A stretch of 21,675 bases of DNA from CAZVFH01 sp964626415 (GTDB taxonomy: Bacteria; Patescibacteriota; UBA1384; XYA2-FULL-43-10; CAINNR01), in NCBI GenBank assembly GCA_964626415.1, contig CAZVFH010000009.1:1-21675 (forward strand), written 5' to 3'. Below, piece after piece: positions 1 through 7,356 of this stretch. Under the pieces are notes generated by a model, which saw only the letters and a list, made by a program, of their open reading frames with translations, ran no database searches and was not told where the DNA came from. Made by a program: the position numbers and the translations under genes. Each line of letters opens with the position of its first letter. Position 1 is the stretch's first letter.

Positions 1-5
1 AATAA

Positions 6-34
6 TTGACAAAATGTAAGGGAAGCGCTACAAT
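6..34 (+). promoter_or_regulatory. Sigma70-type promoter of clpP
   Basis: TTGACA at 6-11 and TACAAT at 29-34 are separated by exactly 17 nt. Transcription should begin near 41, which places the whole inverted repeat 41-154 in the 5' leader of clpP. The boxes are read directly; the start site is inferred. Confidence 0.75.
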
Positions 35-40
35 ATTGAT

Positions 41-154
41 AATTCAAAGTTCAAAAATCAAAATGCAAAATGACAATGTAAAATTCAAAATTTTTCCAAT
101 CATTTTTACATTTTGAACTGTCATTTTAATCTTTGCATTTTAAACTTTAAATTT
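41..154. repeat. Imperfect AT-rich inverted repeat in the clpP leader
   Basis: The left arm (41-95) and the reverse complement of the right arm (101-154) align over most of their length around a short centre. Both carry variants of the words TTCAAA, AAAATGCAAA and AAAATGACA. Similar words recur at 4243-4335 and 18545-18590, so this looks like one member of a dispersed palindromic family. The SD-like GGAG and the ATG of clpP lie just after the right arm. Confidence 0.7.
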
Positions 155-167
155 GAGCGGAGCGATT

Positions 168-752
168 ATGACCTATTTAGTCCCAACGGTAATCGAAAAA
201 TCACAATTTGGCGAGCGAGCATATGATATATATTCGCGACTTCTAAAAGATCGGATTATTTTTTTGGGCGGCAGAATTGATGATGCGGTTGCTAACACCG
301 TTATCGCTCAGCTTTTGTTTTTGGAGTCAGAAAGCCAAGACAAAGATATTAAAATTTATATCAACTCCCCTGGTGGCGAGGTATATTCCGGTATGGCAAT
401 TTATGACACAATACAGCATATTAAGCCAAAGGTCTCAACAATTTGTGTCGGGCTGGCGGCATCATTGGCGGCATTTTTGCTTGCTGGCGGCGAAAAAGGA
501 TTGCGATTTTCTCTGCCAAATTCGAGAATTTTAATTCATCAGCCAAGCGGCGGGACAGAAGGGCAGGCATCTGACATTAAAATTCAGGCGGAGGAAATTT
601 TAAAAATCCGCGAAGAGATGAACATAATTTTAGCCAAAAACACAGGACAGGAGCTAAAAATTATCGAACGCGACACCGACCGTGATTTCTATATGCGCGC
701 CGACGAGGCGAAAAAATACGGGATAATTGATAAGGTGATTTCAAAAAAATAG
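168..752 (+). CDS. clpP: ATP-dependent Clp protease proteolytic subunit ClpP
   Basis: This is a cytoplasmic serine peptidase that forms a tetradecameric chamber and degrades proteins unfolded by a Clp AAA+ partner. The predicted protein has 194 residues. It begins with the family N-terminus (LVPTVIEKSQFGERAYDIYS) and keeps the Ser-His-Asp triad: Ser99 in GLAASLAAF, His124 in ILIHQPSGG and Asp173 in RDTDRD. The spacings (25 and 49 residues) equal those of E. coli ClpP. A TTG at 153 is in frame, but ATG 168 fits the family N-terminus and has a GGAG five bases upstream. There is no long propeptide. No clpX or clpA partner lies in the window. The promoter at 6-34 and the hairpin leader suggest post-transcriptional control, which is inferred. 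Confidence 0.97.
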   Translation: MTYLVPTVIEKSQFGERAYDIYSRLLKDRIIFLGGRIDDAVANTVIAQLLFLESESQDKDIKIYINSPGGEVYSGMAIYDTIQHIKPKVSTICVGLAASLAAFLLAGGEKGLRFSLPNSRILIHQPSGGTEGQASDIKIQAEEILKIREEMNIILAKNTGQELKIIERDTDRDFYMRADEAKKYGIIDKVISKK

Positions 753-781
753 TGGGAGAATTAAATTTGCAAGAAAAAAAG

Positions 782-810
782 TTGATCACTTCTAAAGAAG
801 TTGATATAAT
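782..810 (+). promoter_or_regulatory. Promoter with internal palindrome; leaderless start of the first AbiEii module
   Basis: TTGATC (782-787) and TATAAT (805-810) are 17 nt apart. The ATG of the next gene begins at 817, only 6 nt after the -10 box, so the transcript should start at or next to the start codon. The spacer contains a perfect palindrome, ACTTCT-aa-AGAAGT (788-801). Its position between the two boxes suggests an operator, possibly for autorepression by the small upstream protein. Confidence 0.65.
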
Positions 811-816
811 AGCAGT

Positions 817-1071
817 ATGACTACCGGTGATTTTGTGAGAAAAAGAAAACACTTATTTTGGTCAACGAAAAATTATGATGGTCTCTCGAACGGAGCCATA
901 GTTGAAGGTGTTTTGAATTACGGCGATATGGACGATGTGCGTGAGCTCATTGCTCTTTTGGGTATGCAAGAAGTCGCAAAGATTTTTCATGAGAATACCA
1001 GTCGTCCAAGAGTTAACTATGACCAGAAAATAATCAATTATTTTTCACTATTTTTTAATAAATATGCATAA
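817..1071 (+). CDS. Small DUF6922-like protein, putative antitoxin of an AbiEii-type module
   Basis: This 84-residue protein resembles the protein at 16151-16375. Both have an N-terminal LFW motif (here KHLFWSTKNYD), then a GxIVExVLxYG-like helix (GAIVEGVLNYGDMDDV) and an aromatic-rich C-terminus. This pattern recalls DUF6922 proteins, which are commonly encoded just before AbiEii/AbiGii nucleotidyltransferases. It overlaps the next ORF by 8 bp, implying translational coupling. No helix-turn-helix is obvious, so DNA binding is not shown. The antitoxin role is inferred from gene order. The start is probably leaderless (see the promoter at 782-810). Confidence 0.75.
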   Translation: MTTGDFVRKRKHLFWSTKNYDGLSNGAIVEGVLNYGDMDDVRELIALLGMQEVAKIFHENTSRPRVNYDQKIINYFSLFFNKYA

Positions 1072-1678
1072 AGAAATTCTAACGGAAACTCAAGTCAAAC
1101 TTTTGCCAGTAGTCAAATTATTTTCTGGTGATTTTGGTTTAGTCGGCGGGACCGCTATCGCTCTGCATCTTGGGCACAGAGAATCCATTGATTACGATTT
1201 GTTTACTTTTAGCGAATTTATAAACCAAAAAATACGAAGGAAAATTTTACGTGCAGCAAAAATAGATGCAGTGATACGAGACGAAACAGGACAATTTACT
1301 CTTGTAATAAATGACGTAAGATTCACTTTTTTCCAATTTCCCTATAAAATTAACTTTTCAGAATCGTTCGATGACATCATAAAATTATCAGATATTCTCA
1401 CTTTGGCCGCGATGAAAGCGTTCGCGCTCGGTCGCCGCGCCAAATGGAAGGACTATGTTGATTTGTATTTTATTCTAAAAGCCGACCACACTGTTTCCGA
1501 GATAACGGCAAAAGGCATGAAACTTTTCGGCAATGAATTTAATGAGAAAATTTTCAGGACTCAACTTGCCTATTTTGAAGATATTGATTACTCCGAACAA
1601 ATCATCTACAAAGACGGCTTTAGAGTTGATGATGAAATAATCAAAAAAGCACTGGTGGAGTTTAGTTTGGAGTGGTAG
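1064..1678 (+). CDS. AbiEii/AbiGii-family nucleotidyltransferase (putative toxin)
   Basis: The 204-residue protein has the family signature of a GG motif (FGLVGGTAIALHLG, about residues 25-37) followed by two metal-binding aspartates in SIDYDLF (Asp43, Asp45). Further on it has MKAFALGRRAKWKDYVDLYF, with Lys118, Asp130 and Asp133, matching the second conserved block. Family members of type IV toxin-antitoxin systems such as AbiE and MenAT transfer nucleotides to tRNA or other targets; the target here cannot be told. It is shorter than classical AbiEii (about 300 aa) and resembles the compact forms paired with small DUF6922 proteins. A paralogous pair lies at 16151-17025. Confidence 0.85.
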   Translation: MHKEILTETQVKLLPVVKLFSGDFGLVGGTAIALHLGHRESIDYDLFTFSEFINQKIRRKILRAAKIDAVIRDETGQFTLVINDVRFTFFQFPYKINFSESFDDIIKLSDILTLAAMKAFALGRRAKWKDYVDLYFILKADHTVSEITAKGMKLFGNEFNEKIFRTQLAYFEDIDYSEQIIYKDGFRVDDEIIKKALVEFSLEW

Positions 1679-1766
1679 TGACAAGTGATAAACCTGTGAA
1701 TCCGATATTATTTTTACGCTCGATAATGCTTAATATTATTTAAAATAGATCAGATAAATTTTTCCA

Positions 1767-1795
1767 TTGCTTTGTGATTTTGTTTTTAGTATAAT
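1767..1795 (+). promoter_or_regulatory. Sigma70-type promoter of the surface-protein locus
   Basis: TTGCTT (1767-1772) and a perfect TATAAT (1790-1795) are 17 nt apart. This implies a leader of about 50 nt that ends in a strong SD (CGGAGGGG) before ATG 1853. The 170-nt intergenic stretch holds no ORF that I can support. Confidence 0.65.
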
Positions 1796-1852
1796 TTATT
1801 TGTATAATGATAAGTGTGATAGTTATTGATTAAAATATATTTTCGGAGGGGT

Positions 1853-3084
1853 ATGAACAAAAAATTATTAATTTCGAAGATTACTTCTGTAATTGCGATT
1901 TTTGCTCTGCTTGGATTTTTCGCTTATCCAAAAGTTACTCATGCCAGCGCCTTAACCTCTCTTTCTGATACTATGAGCCGTCTGGCTGATAGCACCCCAA
2001 CTGCTGTCTATTCCGATCACACGATTAAATTCACCACCCCGACCGGCGCTGGTGATGCCACTGATACCATTGAGGTCACCATGCCGACTGGTTTTACGAT
2101 TGGTACTGTTGACTATACTGATATTGATCTCTCCCACGGCGCTTCCACTGGCTATGAAACTGAAGAAACCTTAGCTGCCACGGCCGGCGTCAGTGACTGG
2201 GGCGCTTCTTTCACTGGTCAGGTTCTCTCTTTGGATCATCCGACTAACGCTGCCAACGGCGACATTGCGGCTAGTGATAAAGTTATCGTTGAAATCGGCC
2301 TCAATGCTTCTGGCGGTAATGCCCAAATCCAAAACCATGCCACTGCCGCGACTTATACAATCAGTATCGGCGGTGATTTTGGCGACAGCGGCAAGATTGC
2401 GATTGTGATTTTGGCTGATGACCANNNNNNNNNNNNNNNNNNNNNNNNNNNNNNNNNNNNNNNNNNNNNNNNNNNNNNNNNNNNNNNNNNNNNNNNNNNN
2501 NNNNNNNNNNNNNNNNNNNNNNNNGCGGTGATTTTGGCGACAGCGGCAAGATTGCGATTGTGATTTTGGCTGATGACCAAGTACAATTAACCGCCACGGT
2601 CAATCCTTCTATTACTTTTTCGATTTCCGCTACCTCATCGGCTTTTGGCGAATTATCCACCGGCAGTGTTACCACTTCTTCACCGGATATTACTTTGACT
2701 GTCGGTACAAACGCCCAAACGGGATATACAATTTCCGTCCAAGATGAGGGAAGCGGCTCAAATCCCGGATTATATAATACTACGGCATCATATCTTATCG
2801 GTTCGGCAAATTCTTCTTATGCTGATGAAGCGACATTGTCAATCGGAAATGAAGGAGTCGGCATCCAAGGCTCTTCAGCCGGCGCGACGATTGCTGCTCG
2901 TTATGACAAATCAGGCAACAATGTTGGCGGTCTTGAACGAACCGCCACTACTTTAGCCAGTTATTCATCGGGTATGACTGGGAACCATACAGTCACTGTC
3001 ACTCATAAAGCAGCGATTTCTTCTTGGACTAAGGCTGGTAGCTATTCCGATACTTTGACTTACATCGCGACGGGGAATTTTTAA
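1853..3084 (+). CDS. Secreted surface protein, first paralog; interrupted by a scaffold gap
   Basis: The start is ATG 1853 after SD GGAGGGG. A signal peptide (MNKKLLISKITSV... to THASA) is followed by an N-terminal beta-rich domain whose DNA is identical to that of the next gene. The C-terminal domain (from about VNPSITFSIS) ends in YIATGNF. The reading frame shifts across the 100-N gap, but the 55 bases before the gap recur right after it. Removing 155 nt (gap plus duplicate) gives one open frame of 358 residues, matching the 354-residue neighbour. I therefore treat it as one intact gene broken by assembly. The C-terminal region (GYTISV ... KAGSYSDTLTYIATGNF) recalls WxL-like surface domains, but no true WxL tripeptide is seen. 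The function is unknown, probably a cell-surface structural or adhesion role. Confidence 0.8.
1964..2424 (+). repeat. 461-bp direct repeat, copy 1
   Basis: This stretch matches 3283-3743 base for base at a constant offset of 1319. It covers most of the N-terminal domain of both paralogs. Flanking signal-peptide and C-terminal sequences differ clearly. Confidence 0.95.
2425..2524. other. Assembly gap (100 N)
   Basis: There are exactly 100 Ns. The 55 bases before the gap (2370-2424) are repeated exactly after it (2525-2579). The gap sits at the base where the two 461-bp repeat copies diverge. This pattern fits two overlapping contigs placed side by side rather than missing sequence. Confidence 0.97.
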
Positions 3085-3106
3085 AAAGGAGATAGGGGTA
3101 TAAATA

Positions 3107-3125
3107 GATAAGGATTTTCCTTATC
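3107..3125 (+). repeat. Intergenic hairpin between the two paralogs
   Basis: GATAAGGA-ttt-TCCTTATC is a perfect 8-bp stem. No T-run follows, so it is not a typical intrinsic terminator. It may stabilise mRNA ends or separate the expression of the two surface-protein genes (inference). Confidence 0.5.
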
Positions 3126-3177
3126 TTCATATCCACTTATCGTTTTATCATCGAATTTAAGGAAATAAGGAGGACAA

Positions 3178-4242
3178 TTGATAAATAAATTTAAAAAGCT
3201 GATAATTTTTTATCTAATTCTTGCTCTTGTTTTATTTTTTTCTTACCCTCAAGTAATCCAGGCCGCTGCTCTGACCGCTCTCTCTGATACTATGAGCCGT
3301 CTGGCTGATAGCACCCCAACTGCTGTCTATTCCGATCACACGATTAAATTCACCACCCCGACCGGCGCTGGTGATGCCACTGATACCATTGAGGTCACCA
3401 TGCCGACTGGTTTTACGATTGGTACTGTTGACTATACTGATATTGATCTCTCCCACGGCGCTTCCACTGGCTATGAAACTGAAGAAACCTTAGCTGCCAC
3501 GGCCGGCGTCAGTGACTGGGGCGCTTCTTTCACTGGTCAGGTTCTCTCTTTGGATCATCCGACTAACGCTGCCAACGGCGACATTGCGGCTAGTGATAAA
3601 GTTATCGTTGAAATCGGCCTCAATGCTTCTGGCGGTAATGCCCAAATCCAAAACCATGCCACTGCCGCGACTTATACAATCAGTATCGGCGGTGATTTTG
3701 GCGACAGCGGCAAGATTGCGATTGTGATTTTGGCTGATGACCAGTTTGCGGTGACTGCTTCGGTTGATCCAACGATTACCTTTTCTTTATCAACTAATTC
3801 CACCGCTTTTGGCACTTTGTCCTCAACTTCTGTCACCACTTCTTCACCAAACATTACCTTAACAATTTCAACTAATGCTACCAGTGGTTATACTTTGACT
3901 GTTAAAGATGCCGGCAATAATACCAATCCCGGGCTTTACAATTCAACCGCCGCTTTTATTATCGGTTCAGCCAATTATAGCTACGCCAATTCTGCCGATT
4001 TATCTTCAGTCGCCGGTTATGGAATCCAAGGTTCATCGGGGACAGCAACAATTGCCTCTCCTTACAATGTTTCTGGCGACAATGTTGGCGGCTATGAATT
4101 AACGCCGCAAAACTTAGCTACTTATTCAGGGACAGCTGACAGTCACACAGTAACAATTACTTCAAAAGCTAAAGTAACTGGTGCCACCCCGGCTGGAAGC
4201 TATAATGATACGGTGACGGTAATTGCCACCGGAAATTTTTAA
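3178..4242 (+). CDS. Secreted surface protein, second paralog
   Basis: The 354-residue protein starts at TTG 3178, chosen because AAGGAGG lies at ideal spacing and no ATG is available. A signal peptide (MINKFKKLIIFYLILALVLF..., cleavage near VIQA/A) precedes a beta-rich N-domain (about residues 31-190), encoded by the 461-bp repeat. The C-domain (about 192-354) ends in AGSYNDTVTVIATGNF. The C-domains of the two paralogs share the motifs TSSP-ITLT, GYT, NPGLYN and GIQGSS but have diverged, in contrast to the N-domains. The downstream gene encodes a DUF916/WxLIP-like protein, which suggests a surface complex. The molecular function is not known. Confidence 0.88.
   Translation: MINKFKKLIIFYLILALVLFFSYPQVIQAAALTALSDTMSRLADSTPTAVYSDHTIKFTTPTGAGDATDTIEVTMPTGFTIGTVDYTDIDLSHGASTGYETEETLAATAGVSDWGASFTGQVLSLDHPTNAANGDIAASDKVIVEIGLNASGGNAQIQNHATAATYTISIGGDFGDSGKIAIVILADDQFAVTASVDPTITFSLSTNSTAFGTLSSTSVTTSSPNITLTISTNATSGYTLTVKDAGNNTNPGLYNSTAAFIIGSANYSYANSADLSSVAGYGIQGSSGTATIASPYNVSGDNVGGYELTPQNLATYSGTADSHTVTITSKAKVTGATPAGSYNDTVTVIATGNF
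3283..3743 (+). repeat. 461-bp direct repeat, copy 2
   Basis: Exact partner of 1964-2424. The copies diverge after the shared word GATGACCA: copy 1 continues with A, copy 2 with G. Confidence 0.95.
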
Positions 4243-4335
4243 AAAATTCAAAATGAAAAATGACAGTGCCTGCCCGCAATGCCTTGCGATAGCACATGGC
4301 AGGCGGGTAAAATTCAAAATTTTTACAATATTCTT
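4243..4335. repeat. Dispersed AT-rich repeat with nested GC-rich hairpin at a gene start
   Basis: AAATTCAAAATG-type words flank a GC-rich core in which GCCTGCC (4268-4274) pairs with GGCAGGC (4298-4304). The AT-rich words match the family seen before clpP and inside the first 16S intron. The element spans the predicted start and the first ~20 codons of the DUF916-like gene. Confidence 0.6.
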
Positions 4336-5227
4336 TGGTCTTTTTTTCCTATTGAGTTTTTTTCAATTTGCCTCCGCCCAAGTTTCCGGCGAGGGTTTGA
4401 CGATTTCGCCGCCGATTCTGGAGCTGGAAACCAAGCCCGGAGAAACTTACAACCAAACGATTAAAATTACCAATCCGACAAATAATCTTATTGAAGTTTA
4501 TCCTCAAGTGATGAATTTTCGGGCTTCTGGCGAAGGCGGAGAGCCGGCATTTTATCCGGCGACTGAAGAAGAGGCTAAATTTTCGCTTGCCCAGTGGATA
4601 AAATTCAATCAGAGTAAAGTTGCTTTGACCCCGAATCAAGTCGTTGAATTCAATTACTCGATCGAAGTCCCAGCCGATGCTGAAGCTGGTGGACATTACG
4701 GCGTTATCTTTTTTGCTACCCAGCCGCCAAAGGCAGAGGAAAATCAAAACCAAATTTCCATTTCCAGCATGATCGGCAGTTTAATCTTAGCCAAAATTCC
4801 AGGAACGATTATTGAGAAAGGTTTTTTGGAGAGTTTTAAGGCGAACAGGATTTATCTGAAACTGCCGGCGACTTTTGAAGTCAGAATTTCCAATTTAGGT
4901 AATGTTCATTTTAAGCCCAAGGGCAACATCACAATAAAGGGAATGTTCGGCATAGACGACAAAATTATCGTTAATCAAGCTAAGGGCAATGTTCTGCCGG
5001 ACAGTATCAGAAAATTTGAAGAAAAATGGCAGCCGCAAAAAATCATTATCGGCCGCTACACCGCTGATTTGCGAGTAGTTTATGGTGAGAGCGAAAAAAC
5101 CCTAGACGGTCAGATTGTTTTTTGGGTTTTGCCGCTCTGGTTTTTGCTGGCGCTTGGCGGATTGATTATTTCGATTGTTGTTCTAATTCTCTATCTAAAA
5201 AGGAGAAAAGCAAGAAGGTATTATTAA
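4253..5227 (+). CDS. DUF916/WxLIP-like membrane-anchored surface protein
   Basis: The predicted protein has 324 residues from ATG 4253; a TTG at 4223 is also in frame. A hydrophobic signal sequence lies at about residues 23-42 and ends in ASA/Q. The ectodomain begins GLTISPPILELETKPGE, typical of Ig-like DUF916 domains. It continues with QWIKFNQSKVALTP and a VPADAEAGGHYGVIFF motif, as in WxL-interacting proteins. A single C-terminal transmembrane helix (about 291-316) is followed by a basic tail (KRRKARRYY). In Firmicutes such proteins bind WxL-domain partners at the wall; here the neighbours are the two YIATGNF-ending secreted proteins. The first ~20 residues derive from a dispersed repeat and are odd for a signal peptide, so the true start is uncertain. 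Confidence 0.82.
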   Translation: MKNDSACPQCLAIAHGRRVKFKIFTIFFGLFFLLSFFQFASAQVSGEGLTISPPILELETKPGETYNQTIKITNPTNNLIEVYPQVMNFRASGEGGEPAFYPATEEEAKFSLAQWIKFNQSKVALTPNQVVEFNYSIEVPADAEAGGHYGVIFFATQPPKAEENQNQISISSMIGSLILAKIPGTIIEKGFLESFKANRIYLKLPATFEVRISNLGNVHFKPKGNITIKGMFGIDDKIIVNQAKGNVLPDSIRKFEEKWQPQKIIIGRYTADLRVVYGESEKTLDGQIVFWVLPLWFLLALGGLIISIVVLILYLKRRKARRYY

Positions 5228-5242
5228 CTCAGATTAAAAATT

Positions 5243-6193
5243 ATGGCCGAAAAAAAACTTTCCAAAAGAGAAAAATTTCGCAAATATCTTGATATCTTTT
5301 TCTCAAGTATAGTTCTGCTTTCATTTGGCATGGTCTTGATGATTTTAGTTATTTACTACTACAACAAAAGCTTTGAAAAACAGCAAGCGGATTTTGCCAA
5401 CCGCTATGCAATGGTGATAAAAAATGAGACGAATCTCTATGTGGATGAAGCCGAAAGAGTTCTGCTTTCGATTTCGCGTCTGCCGGAAACTGAAAAAAGC
5501 GGCTCACAGAGTTGCCAAAAAGAGTTGAGTCAAATTCTTATTGAGGCAAAAATTTTTGCCAATATCGCGATTGCTGAAAAGGATGGTCACTTTTCCTGCG
5601 CTGCGCGATCAGAAGCGTTAAATCTTAATGTTTTCGACAGAAGTTATTTTCAGAAAGCCGTTGAGAGTAAATCTTTTGTTATTGGCGGCTACATTTTAAG
5701 TCGGGCGACCAGCGAAAGAATGATGATTTTCTCCTATCCACTTCTTAACGACAAAAAAGAGGTAGAGAAGGTTTTGGTTGCTGGCATTAAGGTTGCTGAG
5801 CTGGAGAAGAATCTAAAAGAGATTGAGTTGACTGAAGGATTTGCAGCAGCAATTGTTGACAGTAATGGTACTTTGCTGGCAGAAGCTCCGATTACGGATT
5901 CTGTCGGTAAACCGTACAAAAACCAGCGGATTTTTCTTTTTGCTCTTGAAAATGGTCGAGGAATGATTAATGATTTTTCTGACAACGAGAGGAAAAAAGT
6001 CAGCATTTTGCCTTCAGATGACGGGTCTTATTTTATAATTGTCAGCGCTCCGGTCAGAAGTTTTATTTCAACCGCCTCTCATCTTGGCAAAAAATATTGG
6101 TTGGTTGTTCTTTTCCCCTATATTCTTATTCTTATTCCGTTTGTTCTGCTTCGGAAATATTTTGGTTGTCAGCAAAATAATGCGAAAAAGTAA
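5243..6193 (+). CDS. Membrane-bound dCache-like sensor protein without output domain
   Basis: The 316-residue protein has an N-terminal transmembrane helix (about 20-42), an extracytoplasmic region (about 43-284) and a second helix (about 285-306) followed by only ~10 residues. The extracellular part has a long N-terminal helix (YAMVIKNETNLYVDEAERVL), then FDRSYFQKAVESKSFVIGGY and a MMIFSYPLLNDKKEVEKVLVAGI strand set. These are hallmarks of double Cache domains (dCache_1). Such domains normally feed a histidine kinase, chemoreceptor or GGDEF domain, and none is present. It lies 15 bp after the DUF916-like gene and overlaps the next ORF by 14 bp, so it is probably co-transcribed. The ligand is unknown. 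Confidence 0.8.
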   Translation: MAEKKLSKREKFRKYLDIFFSSIVLLSFGMVLMILVIYYYNKSFEKQQADFANRYAMVIKNETNLYVDEAERVLLSISRLPETEKSGSQSCQKELSQILIEAKIFANIAIAEKDGHFSCAARSEALNLNVFDRSYFQKAVESKSFVIGGYILSRATSERMMIFSYPLLNDKKEVEKVLVAGIKVAELEKNLKEIELTEGFAAAIVDSNGTLLAEAPITDSVGKPYKNQRIFLFALENGRGMINDFSDNERKKVSILPSDDGSYFIIVSAPVRSFISTASHLGKKYWLVVLFPYILILIPFVLLRKYFGCQQNNAKK

Positions 6194-7025
6194 ATTATTA
6201 AATTTTTGTTTATTGGCGGTTATTATAGCCGGGGGTATTTTTTTTCTGCCGGAGAAGAGTAAGGCGACAGAAAAAGCCCAGGCTGAAAATTATCAGGTTA
6301 CTGTTACTGCTTCTGTGCCATCGCCGGTTTCGGTTAAAAACTCGACAGTTACTCTTAACGCCAAAGAAACTCTCGCCGAGCCAGCGACGCACGCGATTCT
6401 TTTAACTGTGGTTCTTTTGGACAACGGTGACCGGTCGCTTGCCAACAGGGATGTTGTCGTGACTTCGAATCGCGGAGAGGTTGATGTTATTGAGGCAACA
6501 TCAAAACTTTCTCAATTTAGGGCCCAAGCTGCAGAAGTTTCTGACCTGCAAAAAGCGGAAACCGATGATAACGGCAGAGCTTCTTTTCGAGTCACTTCTT
6601 TTATCCCCGGAGAAGCAGAACTGACAGTGATTGCTGACAACACTTATAAGCTGGAGAAACAAAAAATTGCCTTTGCGCCCCAGCCTTTTTCTTCGAATTT
6701 AATGATAGTAATTGATTTGCCGTTTTCAAACCGGGAGATATCCCTTATTTCACCTTCCGGCGATGAGAATCTAAGTCAAATGCAAACCGAGGCGAAAAAA
6801 TTGTCTTCGAATACAAGGAAAGTCATGATTCCTTTCTGGCTATTTTTTGCGACAATTTTCTTCTTTTTGCTGCTGTTTTTGCTGGCTTTTTCCAACTATC
6901 TCAATTTGCGGCGACTGCGTTCTCTTCAGGCCAAATTGGACGGGCAGAAAAAAGTTGGCGGCACTCAGTCAGATAAAGAATTGCCTCGGTTTAGCGGAGC
7001 CCCTCAGAAGTCACTAACCAGATAA
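6180..7025 (+). CDS. Secreted membrane-anchored protein with one Ig-like (Big_1) domain
   Basis: ATG 6180 was chosen because it starts directly with a signal peptide (MRKSKLLNFCLLAVIIAGGI...); an earlier in-frame start at 6039 lies wholly within the previous gene. The protein has 281 residues. A signal peptide of about 29 residues is followed by a beta domain with the Big_1 pattern VVLLDNGDRSLANRDVVVTS, then TDDNGRASFRVTSFIPGEAELTVIA. A transmembrane helix spans about 218-238, with a basic, polar cytoplasmic tail. The 14-bp overlap with the dCache-like gene suggests coupled translation. Its 3' end overlaps the convergent minus-strand gene by 22 bp. It is likely a surface or wall-proximal structural component. 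Confidence 0.82.
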   Translation: MRKSKLLNFCLLAVIIAGGIFFLPEKSKATEKAQAENYQVTVTASVPSPVSVKNSTVTLNAKETLAEPATHAILLTVVLLDNGDRSLANRDVVVTSNRGEVDVIEATSKLSQFRAQAAEVSDLQKAETDDNGRASFRVTSFIPGEAELTVIADNTYKLEKQKIAFAPQPFSSNLMIVIDLPFSNREISLISPSGDENLSQMQTEAKKLSSNTRKVMIPFWLFFATIFFFLLLFLLAFSNYLNLRRLRSLQAKLDGQKKVGGTQSDKELPRFSGAPQKSLTR

Positions 7026-7303
7026 ATTTTTGCTGTCTTAAAACAAATTTTTTTAATTTCAACCGGTCCGTCAATTTTTGCCAAAATTCCATCAGGAGAG
7101 ATAATTGAAAAAGATCTCGAAAGGTTTGTTGATACAATCAAGATGTAACTGTTTTCTTCTTTTTTATCAATAAAATATGTCAATTGCTCACTGACGGTCG
7201 CTGAAACCGCGACTTGTTGACCAGCAGCAAAAGAAGAGTTAACATTGAGATAGAAGAAGAGAGAAGCGAGAAAAATGAAAATTAAAAAAAGGAAGGTTTT
7301 CAT
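7004..7303 (-). CDS. Small secreted protein of unknown function
   Basis: The 99-residue minus-strand protein has a clear signal peptide (MKTFLFLIFIFLASLFFYL..., cleavage near SFA/A) and a good SD (GGAGG/AAGGAG) before its ATG. The mature part begins AGQQVAVSATVSEQLTYF. Its alternating pattern resembles the first strand of the neighbouring protein (QVTVTASVPSPVSV), so it may be a miniature beta-sandwich. It is the only minus-strand gene within the surface locus, sitting between a Big_1 protein and the giant protein. I recognise no family. Confidence 0.75.
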   Translation of the reverse strand: MKTFLFLIFIFLASLFFYLNVNSSFAAGQQVAVSATVSEQLTYFIDKKEENSYILIVSTNLSRSFSIISPDGILAKIDGPVEIKKICFKTAKIYLVSDF

Positions 7304-7327
7304 TTGCGTGCTCCTTCCCTCCCGAGA

Positions 7328-7356
7328 TTGATATTAAGAAAATTTTATCATAATAA
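7328..7356 (+). promoter_or_regulatory. Candidate promoter of the giant surface protein gene
   Basis: TTGATA (7328-7333) and TAATAA (7351-7356) are 17 nt apart in the 68-bp divergent region. The -10 match is imperfect, so this is tentative. Confidence 0.4.

Noticed and set aside
2193..2408. A 71-codon frame repeated at 3512-3727
   Set aside because: It is a second-frame shadow inside the 461-bp repeat that encodes the paralogs' N-domain, not a separate gene.
6039..6179. Upstream 47-codon extension of the Big_1 protein
   Set aside because: It lies inside the dCache-like gene in another frame. The signal peptide begins at ATG 6180.
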